Origin: Brumimicrobium mesophilum
GTDB lineage: Bacteria > Bacteroidota > Bacteroidia > Flavobacteriales_D > Crocinitomicaceae
DNA: 64,000 bases
Direction: 5' to 3'
NCBI RefSeq assembly: GCF_003025005.1
Contig: NZ_PVSS01000007.1
Location: 62,001 to 126,000, forward strand
The position numbers and the translations under genes are program-made. Positions 38,405-48,082 of the stretch are shown here, piece after piece. Below the pieces are notes generated by a model that saw only the letters and a list, made by a program, of their open reading frames with translations, was not told the DNA's origin and made no database searches. The first letter of the stretch is position 1. Each line of letters opens with the position of its first letter.

Positions 38405-38992
38405 CTATAATTTCGCTAACAAAGTTAACCTTTTTACTTCTTTCTTTACGTTTTCAGGGAGAATATTATAGTTCTCCTTTAGATCTTTGATTAATGGAGA
38501 AGTAATCAAAATTTCAGTTGCTTTTAGTTCCTTTAAAAATTCCATTGGGTCAAGTTCTTTACTAATAAGTGCCTCAATTTCGTTCACTTTACTTTCGGGA
38601 TGCGACCAGTACTGAGCATAAGATAGTTCTGTTTTTAACCAATTTTCAATAACCTGAACAAGTTCTGAATAGTATTGAGCTTTCAAAAGGGCTGATTTAA
38701 ACAAATTTCTCTGTTTATGAAATTGATGAAATGCAACTATGAATTCATCGGAAAAAGCTGAATCCTCATTTGAAATTTTATGAGTTTTTCCCTTAGGTTT
38801 TTCTTGTTCTGTTAATACCAGGAATGCATTAAACTGCTGCTCAAGCTTCTTTATTCTTGATTTCCATACTTGATGAATAGGAGGTCGGGTCAGGAAAAAC
38901 TGTTTTTGTTCGAAAAATCGCTGTTCCCATAAATCTTCTAAATCTTCATTAGAAGGGTTAGGGAAAAATATTTGAGCTTGTTCAATAGTCAT
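38405..38992 (-). CDS. Helical protein of unknown function
   Basis: 195 aa from the ATG at 38992 (MTIEQAQIFFPNPSNEDLEDLWEQRFFEQKQFFL); nine more codons lie upstream. Nearly all alpha-helix (QVWKSRIKKLEQQFNAFLVLTEQEK, FHQFHKQRNLFKSALLKAQYYSEL), with no signal peptide and no membrane segment. Not a family I recognise. It is the first gene of the run with DUF493 and the small membrane protein. Confidence 0.75.
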   Translation of the reverse strand: MTIEQAQIFFPNPSNEDLEDLWEQRFFEQKQFFLTRPPIHQVWKSRIKKLEQQFNAFLVLTEQEKPKGKTHKISNEDSAFSDEFIVAFHQFHKQRNLFKSALLKAQYYSELVQVIENWLKTELSYAQYWSHPESKVNEIEALISKELDPMEFLKELKATEILITSPLIKDLKENYNILPENVKKEVKRLTLLAKL

Positions 38993-39165
38993 GGAAACAA
39001 AATTAATGACTTCTATCAATTATGGTTTTAAATGTTGAATAAATACTTTTTGATCTTATATCAATATTTGGGAGTGTTATTTTATGGGCTTAACTTTCGT
39101 TATTATTTGATTTAACACTAAATTCGTCAAACAATTATCATTTTTTGCACTTTTAAACCTTAATA

Positions 39166-41562
39166 ATGAGAAAATTCGAAATCCACTTTTTAATTGTTGC
39201 CTTGATTTTTACTACAGTAAATTTGAGTTTTAGTCAAACAAATGGGGAGATAGATAATATGCGCAGTGACACCATTGATGTGCTGGATTATCAAATTAAA
39301 ATGGATTTAACACAAATGTCGGCTCAAGTGCTTTCCGCTTCTTGTAAAGTTAGCTTTGAAAGTAAAATGAATGCAATCGATGGAATTTCACTGGATTTGC
39401 TTCAATTGACAGTTGATTCTGTAAAATCGGGAGCGAATGATTTAACCTATTCATATAACGACACACTTTTACGTATTGATTTTCTAACTCCAATGAATGC
39501 TGGAGATCAGAATTCAGTAACTGTTTTTTATCGTGGAACACCCCAAACTGATCCTTCAGGCTTCGGAGGTTTTTATTTCTCAGGAAATTATGCCTATAAT
39601 TTAGGAGTTGCTTTTCAATCAGAACCGCATAATTATGGTAGAACATGGCATCCGTGTTTTGATAATTTCGTTGAAAGAGCAACGTATGATATTGAATTGA
39701 CCACTCCACAATCCATAACAGCTTATAGTAATGGTTATATTGAAAATGAAAGTGTTGGAGCAAACAATGAAAATATTCGCCGATGGATTTTAGAAGATGA
39801 TATTCCAACTTACTTAGCCTGTGTTGGAGCAGCTCCTTACACCCATGTAGCGCAAACATATACGAGTAGTTTAACAAATTCACAAACGCCAGTAATGCTG
39901 ATTGCAACACCACAAGACACCACTGATTTAAAGAATTCATTTGCGAATTTATTTGGAGCAATGGATGCTTATGAATCTAATTTTGGTCCTTATGTTTGGA
40001 ATAAGATAGGATTCGCCCTTGTTCCTTTCAACGGAGGTGCGATGGAACATTCTACATGTGTGATGTATCCAAAATTTGCGGTCGATGGAAGTTTGAATTA
40101 TGAAACTTTAATGGCTCACGAACTTTCTCATCATTGGTGGGGAAATTTGGTGACATGCAGAACAGCGGAGGATATGTGGATCAATGAAGGCTTGGCTTCT
40201 TTTAGCGAATCTTTATTCTTGGAACATGTATACGATTATGAAAGGTACATCAGTGAATTAAAGGATATTCATAGAAATGTGATTCAATCTGCGCATACAA
40301 TTGATGGAGGATTTTTATCGATTTCGGGTGTTCCACATGATGCCACTTATGGAACTCATACCTATAGCAAAGGAGCTACATTAATGCATAATTTGCGCTC
40401 ACACATGGGTGATGCGAATTTCTTTAACGGACTAAAATCAATTCAAACAAATTATGCTTTTAAAAGTATAAATGCCGAAGAATTTAGAGATGAATTGACA
40501 AACTCTACGGGTTACAACACAGATAAATTCTTTGAAAACTATGTTTTTAATCCTGGTTTTAATGGTTTTGAGATCGATTCGTTTATAATAGATACACAAG
40601 GAAGTCAATTAGAGGCAAAGGTTTTTATTCAACAAAAACTTTTTGAAACACCTGAATACTTTGAAGATGTCCCTGTTCAAATTACTTTTGTAGATTCTGA
40701 TTGGAATACCTTTTCCGTAACAAGAAATATTTCTGGGGCTACTCAAAATGTTGATGTTTTGATACCATTTGATCCAGTAATGGTTTACTTAAATAAAGAT
40801 AGCGGATTGTTGAATGCAGTGACCGGTGAAGATGTAACCGTTTCAAGCGCTTCAATCAAACAAATGAATTATGCTTATTTCTATATGAACGTTCAAGAAG
40901 AGAATGATTCATCACTTTTAAGAGTTGAACATTACAGAGTTTCACCAGATGGATTTGGTAATTCAAATGGCGGATTTGAATATGTAATTTCACCAGATCG
41001 GTATTGGAGGGTAGATGGAATTATTTCTAATAGCTTTCAAGCCAAAGGAAGATTACTTTATGATGCAAGAGACAATGTAGCCGGGAATTTAGATAATGGA
41101 CTGATGAAAGATCATAATGGAGTTGTATTTCATGAAGATAGTTTGGTACTATTGTGGAGGCCTAATCAAAAAACAGCTTGGGAAGAATACAGTTTTTACG
41201 AAGCCTTTGACTTAGGTAGTTCAACGGATGGTTATGGAAGAATGGAATTAACAGACGTTCTGAAAGGAGAGTACACTTTTGGTTTTCGAAAAAGTTCATT
41301 AAAAACAACAGGTGAAAATCTTCCTGATAAAATTAAAATCTATCCAAATCCAACAAAAGACAAATTGCACATTAAATGGGACTTAGCTAAAAAATCAAGT
41401 CAATTCAAAATTTTCAACACCAATGGGAAAACTATGGACGAAGAGTTTATGGTTGAAAATAATATGGTAATCTCTACAAAGAAATATCCAAGTGGAATTT
41501 ATTATGTTGCAATTTATGATCAAAACAATCTAATAGGAAAGCAAAAATTTATAAAAGAATAA
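39166..41562 (+). CDS. Secreted M1-family aminopeptidase with T9SS sorting domain
   Basis: 798 aa. Signal peptide (about 1-23, ending SFS). The M1 catalytic core has GAMEH (291-295), zinc motif HELSHHWWGN (318-327) and the third ligand Glu341 in NEGLASFSE. The C-terminal 80 residues are a type A T9SS sorting domain (KIYPNPTKDKLHIKWDL ... GIYYVAIYDQNNLIGKQKFI). Expected to be exported to the cell surface or medium to cleave peptides for nutrition. The stop abuts the ruvX start with no base between. Confidence 0.95.
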   Translation: MRKFEIHFLIVALIFTTVNLSFSQTNGEIDNMRSDTIDVLDYQIKMDLTQMSAQVLSASCKVSFESKMNAIDGISLDLLQLTVDSVKSGANDLTYSYNDTLLRIDFLTPMNAGDQNSVTVFYRGTPQTDPSGFGGFYFSGNYAYNLGVAFQSEPHNYGRTWHPCFDNFVERATYDIELTTPQSITAYSNGYIENESVGANNENIRRWILEDDIPTYLACVGAAPYTHVAQTYTSSLTNSQTPVMLIATPQDTTDLKNSFANLFGAMDAYESNFGPYVWNKIGFALVPFNGGAMEHSTCVMYPKFAVDGSLNYETLMAHELSHHWWGNLVTCRTAEDMWINEGLASFSESLFLEHVYDYERYISELKDIHRNVIQSAHTIDGGFLSISGVPHDATYGTHTYSKGATLMHNLRSHMGDANFFNGLKSIQTNYAFKSINAEEFRDELTNSTGYNTDKFFENYVFNPGFNGFEIDSFIIDTQGSQLEAKVFIQQKLFETPEYFEDVPVQITFVDSDWNTFSVTRNISGATQNVDVLIPFDPVMVYLNKDSGLLNAVTGEDVTVSSASIKQMNYAYFYMNVQEENDSSLLRVEHYRVSPDGFGNSNGGFEYVISPDRYWRVDGIISNSFQAKGRLLYDARDNVAGNLDNGLMKDHNGVVFHEDSLVLLWRPNQKTAWEEYSFYEAFDLGSSTDGYGRMELTDVLKGEYTFGFRKSSLKTTGENLPDKIKIYPNPTKDKLHIKWDLAKKSSQFKIFNTNGKTMDEEFMVENNMVISTKKYPSGIYYVAIYDQNNLIGKQKFIKE

Positions 41563-41973
41563 ATGAAGAGAATTTTAGGAATAGATTTCGGAATGAAACG
41601 AACTGGAATCGCAATTACGGATGAAAACAACATTATCGCTTCGGGACTCACCACAGTATTGACGAAAGAAGTAATGACTTTTTTGACTAAAACTGTCAAA
41701 GAAAAAAATGTGGGAACACTTGTTCTTGGAGAACCCAAACGTTTAAATATGGAAGATTCTCACAGTTCCCAAAATGTTCGATTGTTCAAAGAAGCTTTGG
41801 ATAAACAGTTTCCAGATTTAAACATCGTTATGATGGACGAAAGATTTACATCTAAAATGGCAATGCAATCTCTTATTGCAGGAGGTGTCTCGAAAAAGAA
41901 AAGACAACAGAAAGAATTAATTGATGAGGTGAGTGCTACGATAATATTGCAGTCATATATGTCGTCAATTTAA
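41563..41973 (+). CDS. ruvX: Holliday-junction-resolvase-like RuvX (YqgF)
   Basis: RNase H-like nuclease, 136 aa. It starts MKRILGIDFGMKRTGIAITD, with the catalytic Asp8 in GIDFG, VLGEPK in the middle, MDERFTS, and the C-terminal LIDEVSATIILQSYM acidic helix. In other bacteria YqgF processes pre-16S rRNA. The ATG follows the peptidase stop directly, so translation may be coupled. Confidence 0.93.
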   Translation: MKRILGIDFGMKRTGIAITDENNIIASGLTTVLTKEVMTFLTKTVKEKNVGTLVLGEPKRLNMEDSHSSQNVRLFKEALDKQFPDLNIVMMDERFTSKMAMQSLIAGGVSKKKRQQKELIDEVSATIILQSYMSSI

Positions 41974-42097
41974 TCATTGTACCTAATTGTGAATATTCTG
42001 TTGAAGAAGAATTGCTAATTTCAATTGCTCACCGGTTTCCATTTAGAGTAGTGGTTAATAATTTTTTTTAGTAGTTTTATATGAAATTCAACACATT

Positions 42098-43864
42098 ATG
42101 AAATACTTTCTCTTAGTTGCACTTTTTTGTTCTTTTATTGGCTTACACGCCCAGGAAGAACCTTTACCTCGCTGGCTGACAGATGATGAGAAAGAACAAA
42201 TGACAACTTATCAATTTAGTGATTATGCTCCACAACGTGGTTCTACAACTCCTCCTAATGGAAATTTGAGAACAATGGCAGAGTGGGAAGAAATCGAGTA
42301 TTTGACGATAACTTGGGTTCCAAATTACTCTAATACTTTGACAGGAATTGTAGCTGCGGCAGTTAACGAATGTAAAGTTTTAATCATCACACCTAACGAA
42401 GCTAATGTAGAATTAACTTTACAAAATGCAGGTGTGTCTACCACAAACGTAGAATATCTTGATAGAAACTATAATTCCATTTGGATGAGGGATTATGCGG
42501 CTAACACTGTTTACCAGGATTGGAATGACTCAAGAATTTTAGTCGATTGGATTTATAATAGACCAAGACCACTGGATAACGGGGCGCCTGAAGCGTATGC
42601 TAACTTTTTAAATATTCCGATTTATCAAATGACGAGTTCTCCAACTGATGTGATAGCAACTGGTGGGAATTATATGTCGGACGGATTTGGAACGAGTATT
42701 TCATCCAAATTAATTATTGATGAAAACGCAATTGGAAATAATTTTGGTGTGACCCCAAAAACAGATCAAGAGCTCAATTCTATTTTTAATTCCTTTATGG
42801 GAATTGATAATTACATAAAAGTTGAACGTTTACCATATGATGATATTGATCACATCGATATGCAAATAAAATTCTTGGATGAAGAAACTCTTTTAGTTAC
42901 TGAATATCCAATGGGAACAGCTGATGGACCTCAAATTGAAGCTAATTTACAATACTTATTATCTAATTTCACTTCAGTTTATGGAACACCTTACCGTGTG
43001 ATTAGAATTGTAGTTCCACCTTCAACAAGTGGATATTATCCAGACAATAATGGATATTACAGAACTTATGCAAATCAGGTTTTCGTGAATAACACCGTGA
43101 TTGTTCCTTTTTATAGAGAAGAATATGATACCATTGCACAACGTGTTTTGGAGGAAGCAATGCCAGGATATAATATTGTTGGAGTTAACGTGGATGGCGA
43201 AAATGGAGAAACCTTAATTGCTTCTGGAGGAGCGATTCATTGTATCACTCACTCTGTGGGAGTTGAAGATCCATTAATGATTTCACATCAACGTTTAAGA
43301 GACACCTATGATAATACAAATCCTTATGAGGTAACGGCGTATATTTCGCATCGATCAGGAATTCAATCGGCAACTTTATATTATAAAATTGGTCAAAACG
43401 GAACTTATCAATCGATTTCAATGACGGATATTGGAGGTGAAGATTGGCAAGCGAATATTCCGGCACAAACTGGAGAGTTAGAAGTTTTCTATTATATTGA
43501 AGCTGAGTCTAATTCTGGTAAGTCCATTACTCGACCTATGCCTGCACCAACTGGATATTGGAAATTTACAGTTTTTGATGCTGGTGATGTTGGTTTGGAT
43601 AACGAAGAAATTGAATCTCTTAAAGTTTATCCAAACCCTGCAACTTCTATAACGGTAATTCCTGTTAAAGCAAATGCAGGAGAGTCAGGAGTAATTGAGC
43701 TGGTTGATGCAACGGGTAGAAGGGTAGAGTTAATTTACGAAGGTAAATTTCCTCAAGGAGAAAAGAATCACTTTATTGATGCCGATAAATTTGCTCAAGG
43801 AACATATTCAGTTCGCATTGCTTCAAATAAAAGAGTAGAAGTTCAGTCATTGGTAATCATGTAA
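42098..43864 (+). CDS. Secreted agmatine/peptidylarginine deiminase-like protein with T9SS domain
   Basis: 588 aa. Signal peptide (1-18, GLHAQ), guanidino-group-modifying catalytic domain (about 40-395), an Ig-like segment (about 400-500), and a T9SS sorting domain (about 510-588, SLKVYPNPATSITVIPV). Candidate catalytic residues are Asp132 (WMRDY), His252 and Asp254 (DHIDM), Asn331/332 (FVNNTVIVPFY) and Cys382 (AIHCITHS). Arg155 and Arg157 (YNRPRP) resemble the substrate-carboxylate arginines of the Porphyromonas enzyme PPAD. The signal/catalytic/Ig/sorting order is the same as PPAD. Whether it acts on peptides or on agmatine is not decided. Confidence 0.88.
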   Translation: MKYFLLVALFCSFIGLHAQEEPLPRWLTDDEKEQMTTYQFSDYAPQRGSTTPPNGNLRTMAEWEEIEYLTITWVPNYSNTLTGIVAAAVNECKVLIITPNEANVELTLQNAGVSTTNVEYLDRNYNSIWMRDYAANTVYQDWNDSRILVDWIYNRPRPLDNGAPEAYANFLNIPIYQMTSSPTDVIATGGNYMSDGFGTSISSKLIIDENAIGNNFGVTPKTDQELNSIFNSFMGIDNYIKVERLPYDDIDHIDMQIKFLDEETLLVTEYPMGTADGPQIEANLQYLLSNFTSVYGTPYRVIRIVVPPSTSGYYPDNNGYYRTYANQVFVNNTVIVPFYREEYDTIAQRVLEEAMPGYNIVGVNVDGENGETLIASGGAIHCITHSVGVEDPLMISHQRLRDTYDNTNPYEVTAYISHRSGIQSATLYYKIGQNGTYQSISMTDIGGEDWQANIPAQTGELEVFYYIEAESNSGKSITRPMPAPTGYWKFTVFDAGDVGLDNEEIESLKVYPNPATSITVIPVKANAGESGVIELVDATGRRVELIYEGKFPQGEKNHFIDADKFAQGTYSVRIASNKRVEVQSLVIM

Positions 43865-43917
43865 ATAGGTGATTTGGTTAAAAAATATACAACTTTAAAA
43901 CTTGTATTTTATTTGTT

Positions 43918-43934
43918 AACACTACTTTAGTGTT
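43918..43934 (+). terminator. Small hairpin after the deiminase gene
   Basis: AACACTA / TAGTGTT with a three-base loop, then TTGGATTTTTT. A weak terminator candidate in the 249-bp gap before the SusCD locus; the rest of that gap is AT-rich with no clear -33/-7 pair. Confidence 0.45.
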
Positions 43935-44113
43935 TGGATTTTTTAGTTGATTTTATGGCTTAGCGAACAAAAACGAAATACTAATGTTTAGTAGAATTAA
44001 AAGTAATAATATTGACATTACGCTATTATTCAGATGAATGGAGAGAAAATCGATTCCGTGAACCTTGATTAATACTAACTTAGTCGAAAAATCAGTTTAA
44101 ACCTATTAAGTAA

Positions 44114-44818
44114 TTGAAGGATATTAGTAAAATAGCGGTCTTACTCTTTGTACGTAGTGCGTACGAAGAATCCAAGCATAAACAGCTTATAAAAGGAGAG
44201 AGTAGTAAGAACGTTCAATTATTTCAGTACCTCAATAAACGGATTGTAAATACTGTAAAACAGACACAGTACGATTACTTTGTAATTGATTCTACTAATC
44301 AACACGGTGAAACCTTTGCTGAACGATTCAAAAATGCGTTCAAATCAATTTTTGAAAAAGGATATGATGCTGTAATCAGTTTAGGAAATGATACACCTCA
44401 AGTTACAAATCAAACGCTTTATGATGTTGTTCATCAATTTGAAAAACATGATGTTGTTGTTGGAAAAACAAATCAAGGCGGAGCTTATACCATTGGTTTA
44501 ACAAAATATGCGTTTTCAAAATGTTCTTTCGAAGCAGTTGATTGGAGTACAAACCATGTAGTTGAGTCTATAGAAGAACGTGCTATTTTCCAAGGAAGTA
44601 GTTATATTCAACTAAAGACAGTGTACACTGAATTGAGTACTCATTCAGATCTAAAATTATTTATTCAACAATTGATTCAAAAGGAAATCTACCTTGTTGA
44701 AGATTTTTTCTTTTTAGCTTTAATACCAGCCGTAAATCACCACTATAATTATCGACAGTTAAAAATGAACGCCCTCCAAATTGGCGTTACAGAAATTAGA
44801 GGTTCACCTGCAGCCTAG
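44114..44818 (+). CDS. DUF2064-related glycosyltransferase-like protein
   Basis: 234 aa. The start is TTG at 44114: the preceding codon is TAA and no ATG exists until near the C terminus. The DUF2064 core is visible as HGETFAERFKNAFKSIFEKGYDAVISLGNDTPQVT (usually GSDCP or GTDCP) and VVVGKTNQGGAYTIGL (usually DGGYYLIG). DUF2064 proteins have a GT-A-like fold and some occur near arsenosugar or radical-SAM genes, which are absent here. It lies 62 bp before SusC on the same strand, so it is probably the first gene of that operon. Confidence 0.82.
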   Translation: MKDISKIAVLLFVRSAYEESKHKQLIKGESSKNVQLFQYLNKRIVNTVKQTQYDYFVIDSTNQHGETFAERFKNAFKSIFEKGYDAVISLGNDTPQVTNQTLYDVVHQFEKHDVVVGKTNQGGAYTIGLTKYAFSKCSFEAVDWSTNHVVESIEERAIFQGSSYIQLKTVYTELSTHSDLKLFIQQLIQKEIYLVEDFFFLALIPAVNHHYNYRQLKMNALQIGVTEIRGSPAA

Positions 44819-44880
44819 AAGCAATTCTCCGATATTTTTCGGATATTAATTCAATAATTTTTAACTAAAACTAATTCGAT

Positions 44881-47800
44881 ATGAAATTTTTCATAACGAC
44901 CATCTTGTTGATGGTTGGGTTAAATGTGTTGTCTCAAAAGACAATTCAAGGTAAGGTATTCAATGAAAATAATGAAGCCATTCCATACGCAAGCGTAAAA
45001 ATCATAGGTGAAAACAAGGGGACTCAAACAAATGAAAATGGTGATTTCCAATTAATGGTCAGGGAAACTGATTCAGTTCAATTTTCTGCAATTGGATATG
45101 AGACGCAGAGTTTTGCTGTTCTAAACAAATTAGATTGGTCAATTTCAATGGTCTCTTCTGTGAATGAATTAGATGAGGTTGTAATTACAGCCCTTGGTCT
45201 AAAACGCAGTAAAAGAGATTTAGGATATGCCATTCAAACTTTGAAAGGAGATGAAATCACAGAAGTTAGACATCCCAACTTGGTTAATGCCTTAGCGGGT
45301 CGAGTTGCAGGTGTTCAAACAACAAACGGTTCTTCAGGAGTGGGTTCTTCTTCTCGTATTATTATTCGTGGTGAAACTTCACTTTCGGGAAACAATCAAC
45401 CACTTTTTGTTGTTGATGGAGTTCCTGTAAGTAACGAGTTCATTGCCAATAACACCGAAAACCTTGAATCAGGTTTCCATGAAGTAGATTATGGAAATGG
45501 AATTGGGGATTTCAGTGCTGATGATATTGAATCAATCAATGTTTTGAAAGGTCCTAGTGCCGCAGCTTTATATGGAGCACGTGCTGCAGGAGGAGTAATA
45601 ATTATTGAAACTAAAGAAGGTAAACGCAGTGAGGGAATTGGTGTAAGTATCAATTCGAGTGTGACTTTTGAACAAATTGCTTTTCTTCCAGAATTTCAAA
45701 ATACATATGGTCAAGGTTCTGGTGGTGTATTCGCTTATGAAGACGGTCTTGGTAGTGGAGTCGGTGATGGTGGATTGGTAAGTTTTGGTCCTAAAATGGA
45801 CGGTCAGCTCATTACACAATACGACGGAAGTTCATTCGATGATAATGGGAATCCATTGAGAGGTGGTGATGTAATTGCAAGAAATGGAAATCCAATTACT
45901 GCAACGCCATGGACGGAAAGTCCTGATAATGTTAGGAATTTCTTTCAAACTGGAGTTACGAGTCAGCAAAATGTAGCTTTGGCAGGTGCCAATGATAATG
46001 GAAGTTTTCGATTGTCATATACACGTATGGATAACGAGGGAACATTACCAAACTCAGATTTTAAGAGAAATAATATTGCTTTGACAAGTACTTATAATTT
46101 ATCTCCAAGGTTGAGTATTCGAACGCATGCTACTTTTATTAACTCATCTTCAACTCACCGACCAGGTTTAGGTTATGGAAGTGAAAATGTAATGTATTCT
46201 TTTCTTTGGATGGGAAGACAAGTCGATTTAACCGCTGCTGAAGATTATTGGCAAGCTGGTCAAGAAGGATTCCGTCAATTCAATTATAATACACAGTGGT
46301 TGGACAATCCATTTTTCAATGTTTATGAAAATCGGAATGGGTTCGAGAAAAACCGTTTATTGGGAAATGCGAGTTTAAAATATGAAATTTCAAAGCATTT
46401 AAATATTCGTTTTCGTTCAGGTATTGATACTTACAATGATTTGAGAACTTCTCAAAGAGCTTTTAGTACACAACGTTTCAAGAATGGAGCTTATAGAGAA
46501 GACGATATTTCTTTTACTGAATTAAACACTGATTTAATGTTGTCTTATGATAATAGTTTTGGTGAAAAATGGGATTTTAACGCAGCAGTTGGAGCAAATA
46601 ACTTCACGCAGGAAACAAGATATAAAAGTTTGTTGGCTGGGCAATTATCTGTACCAGGAGTCTATAACTTTGAAAATTCTAAAATTGCTCTGGAGGCTTC
46701 TCAATTTAATGCACAAAAACAAATTAATTCAGTTTATGGATTGACCGGAATTGGATTTGATAGATTCTTATTCTTGGACTTAACGGTAAGAAATGATTGG
46801 TCCACGACTTTGCCGGTTGACAACAATTCATTTGCTTATTATTCTGTAAATGGTGCATTTGTTTTTTCTGAGAAATTAAATTCGCCAGATTGGTTTTCTT
46901 ACGGGAAATTAAGAGCAAGTACTTCAAGTGTGGGAGCTGATACGGGGCCTTTTCAATTACGAAATACATATTCATTCAACCAAAATTACGGGAGCTATCC
47001 ACTGTTAACGAATGGCTCAACTTTATTGAATGAAAACTTGAAGCCAGAAAGAATCAATGCTTTAGAAGCAGGAGTGGAGTTATATTTTTTCAATGAACGT
47101 TTAGGTGTTGATGTCACGGTTTATCAAAACACGGCCAAAGATCAAATTATCACTTTGCCAACGTCATCTGCAAGCGGTTATTCTGGACAAGTAATTAACG
47201 GGGGAGAAATTCAAAGCAAAGGAATTGAAATCATGTTGACAGGAACTATTGTTAAAACAGAAAACTTTAAATGGACTTCATTTGCTAATTTCAGTAAAGG
47301 AGCGAGTTATGTAACTGAATTACCAGAAGGAATTGACCAATACACAACAGGATTTGCTCGTTTATACACAACTGCAGAAAACACGATTTTCTATATTGCC
47401 AATTCCGAAAACGGTGGAAGAATTGGTGACATGTACGGAACTGGATTTATGAAAACGGATGAAGGTCGAATTATTTATGGTGCAAATGGATTGCCTATTC
47501 GTGACAATGAATTGCGTTATTTAGGAAATTACAATCCAGACTTTATTGTTGGTTTTGGAAACAGGTTTGAGTACAAAGGATTTACTTTGAATGTATTACT
47601 AGATTGGCGTTATGGTGGGGAGATCATTTCTAGAACAAAAGCAGTTGGATCAACTTCTGGAGTTTTAGCTGAAACCATAGATGGACGAGAAGAAGGAATT
47701 ATAGGTGATGGAGTTGTGAATGTAGGAACAGAAAGTAATCCAATTTATGAGGAGAATACAACTTCAGTTTCAGCAGCAGAATATTACAATCAATTCTTTA

Positions 47801-48078
47801 ATCGTGCGAATGAAGAGAGTTCAGTTTACGATGCTTCTTATTTGAAAATTAGAGAAATTGGACTTTCTTATACTTTCCCAAATCAATGGGTTTCCAAATT
47901 CAATATTGAGGAATTTCAAATTGGTTTAGTTGCACGTAATTTATTCACATGGACAGAAAATCCACATTTTGATCCAGAATTGAGCGCAATGCAAGGAACT
48001 TCTCAAATTTATGGAGTAGAAGATTTATCCTATCCTTCTTCAAGAAGTTATGGAATTCAAGTAAAATTTAAATTTTAA
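44881..48078 (+). CDS. SusC/RagA-family TonB-linked outer-membrane receptor
   Basis: 1065 aa, full length. Signal peptide (1-18), carboxypeptidase-D-like regulatory domain (about 20-100, IQGKVFNENNEAIPYASVKI), SusC plug signature (VITALGLKRSKRDLGYAIQ, then GRVAGVQTTN), and a 22-strand barrel ending in SYPSSRSYGIQVKFKF with a terminal aromatic. SusC forms the transport barrel that SusD closes. The four genes downstream follow with almost no gap. The substrate is unknown; no glycoside hydrolase lies nearby. Confidence 0.97.
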   Translation: MKFFITTILLMVGLNVLSQKTIQGKVFNENNEAIPYASVKIIGENKGTQTNENGDFQLMVRETDSVQFSAIGYETQSFAVLNKLDWSISMVSSVNELDEVVITALGLKRSKRDLGYAIQTLKGDEITEVRHPNLVNALAGRVAGVQTTNGSSGVGSSSRIIIRGETSLSGNNQPLFVVDGVPVSNEFIANNTENLESGFHEVDYGNGIGDFSADDIESINVLKGPSAAALYGARAAGGVIIIETKEGKRSEGIGVSINSSVTFEQIAFLPEFQNTYGQGSGGVFAYEDGLGSGVGDGGLVSFGPKMDGQLITQYDGSSFDDNGNPLRGGDVIARNGNPITATPWTESPDNVRNFFQTGVTSQQNVALAGANDNGSFRLSYTRMDNEGTLPNSDFKRNNIALTSTYNLSPRLSIRTHATFINSSSTHRPGLGYGSENVMYSFLWMGRQVDLTAAEDYWQAGQEGFRQFNYNTQWLDNPFFNVYENRNGFEKNRLLGNASLKYEISKHLNIRFRSGIDTYNDLRTSQRAFSTQRFKNGAYREDDISFTELNTDLMLSYDNSFGEKWDFNAAVGANNFTQETRYKSLLAGQLSVPGVYNFENSKIALEASQFNAQKQINSVYGLTGIGFDRFLFLDLTVRNDWSTTLPVDNNSFAYYSVNGAFVFSEKLNSPDWFSYGKLRASTSSVGADTGPFQLRNTYSFNQNYGSYPLLTNGSTLLNENLKPERINALEAGVELYFFNERLGVDVTVYQNTAKDQIITLPTSSASGYSGQVINGGEIQSKGIEIMLTGTIVKTENFKWTSFANFSKGASYVTELPEGIDQYTTGFARLYTTAENTIFYIANSENGGRIGDMYGTGFMKTDEGRIIYGANGLPIRDNELRYLGNYNPDFIVGFGNRFEYKGFTLNVLLDWRYGGEIISRTKAVGSTSGVLAETIDGREEGIIGDGVVNVGTESNPIYEENTTSVSAAEYYNQFFNRANEESSVYDASYLKIREIGLSYTFPNQWVSKFNIEEFQIGLVARNLFTWTENPHFDPELSAMQGTSQIYGVEDLSYPSSRSYGIQVKFKF

Positions 48079-48082
48079 AATC

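Noticed and set aside
44114-44818. Arsenosugar biosynthesis locus
   Set aside because: DUF2064 proteins occur in such loci, but no radical-SAM or arsenic gene is present in this window.
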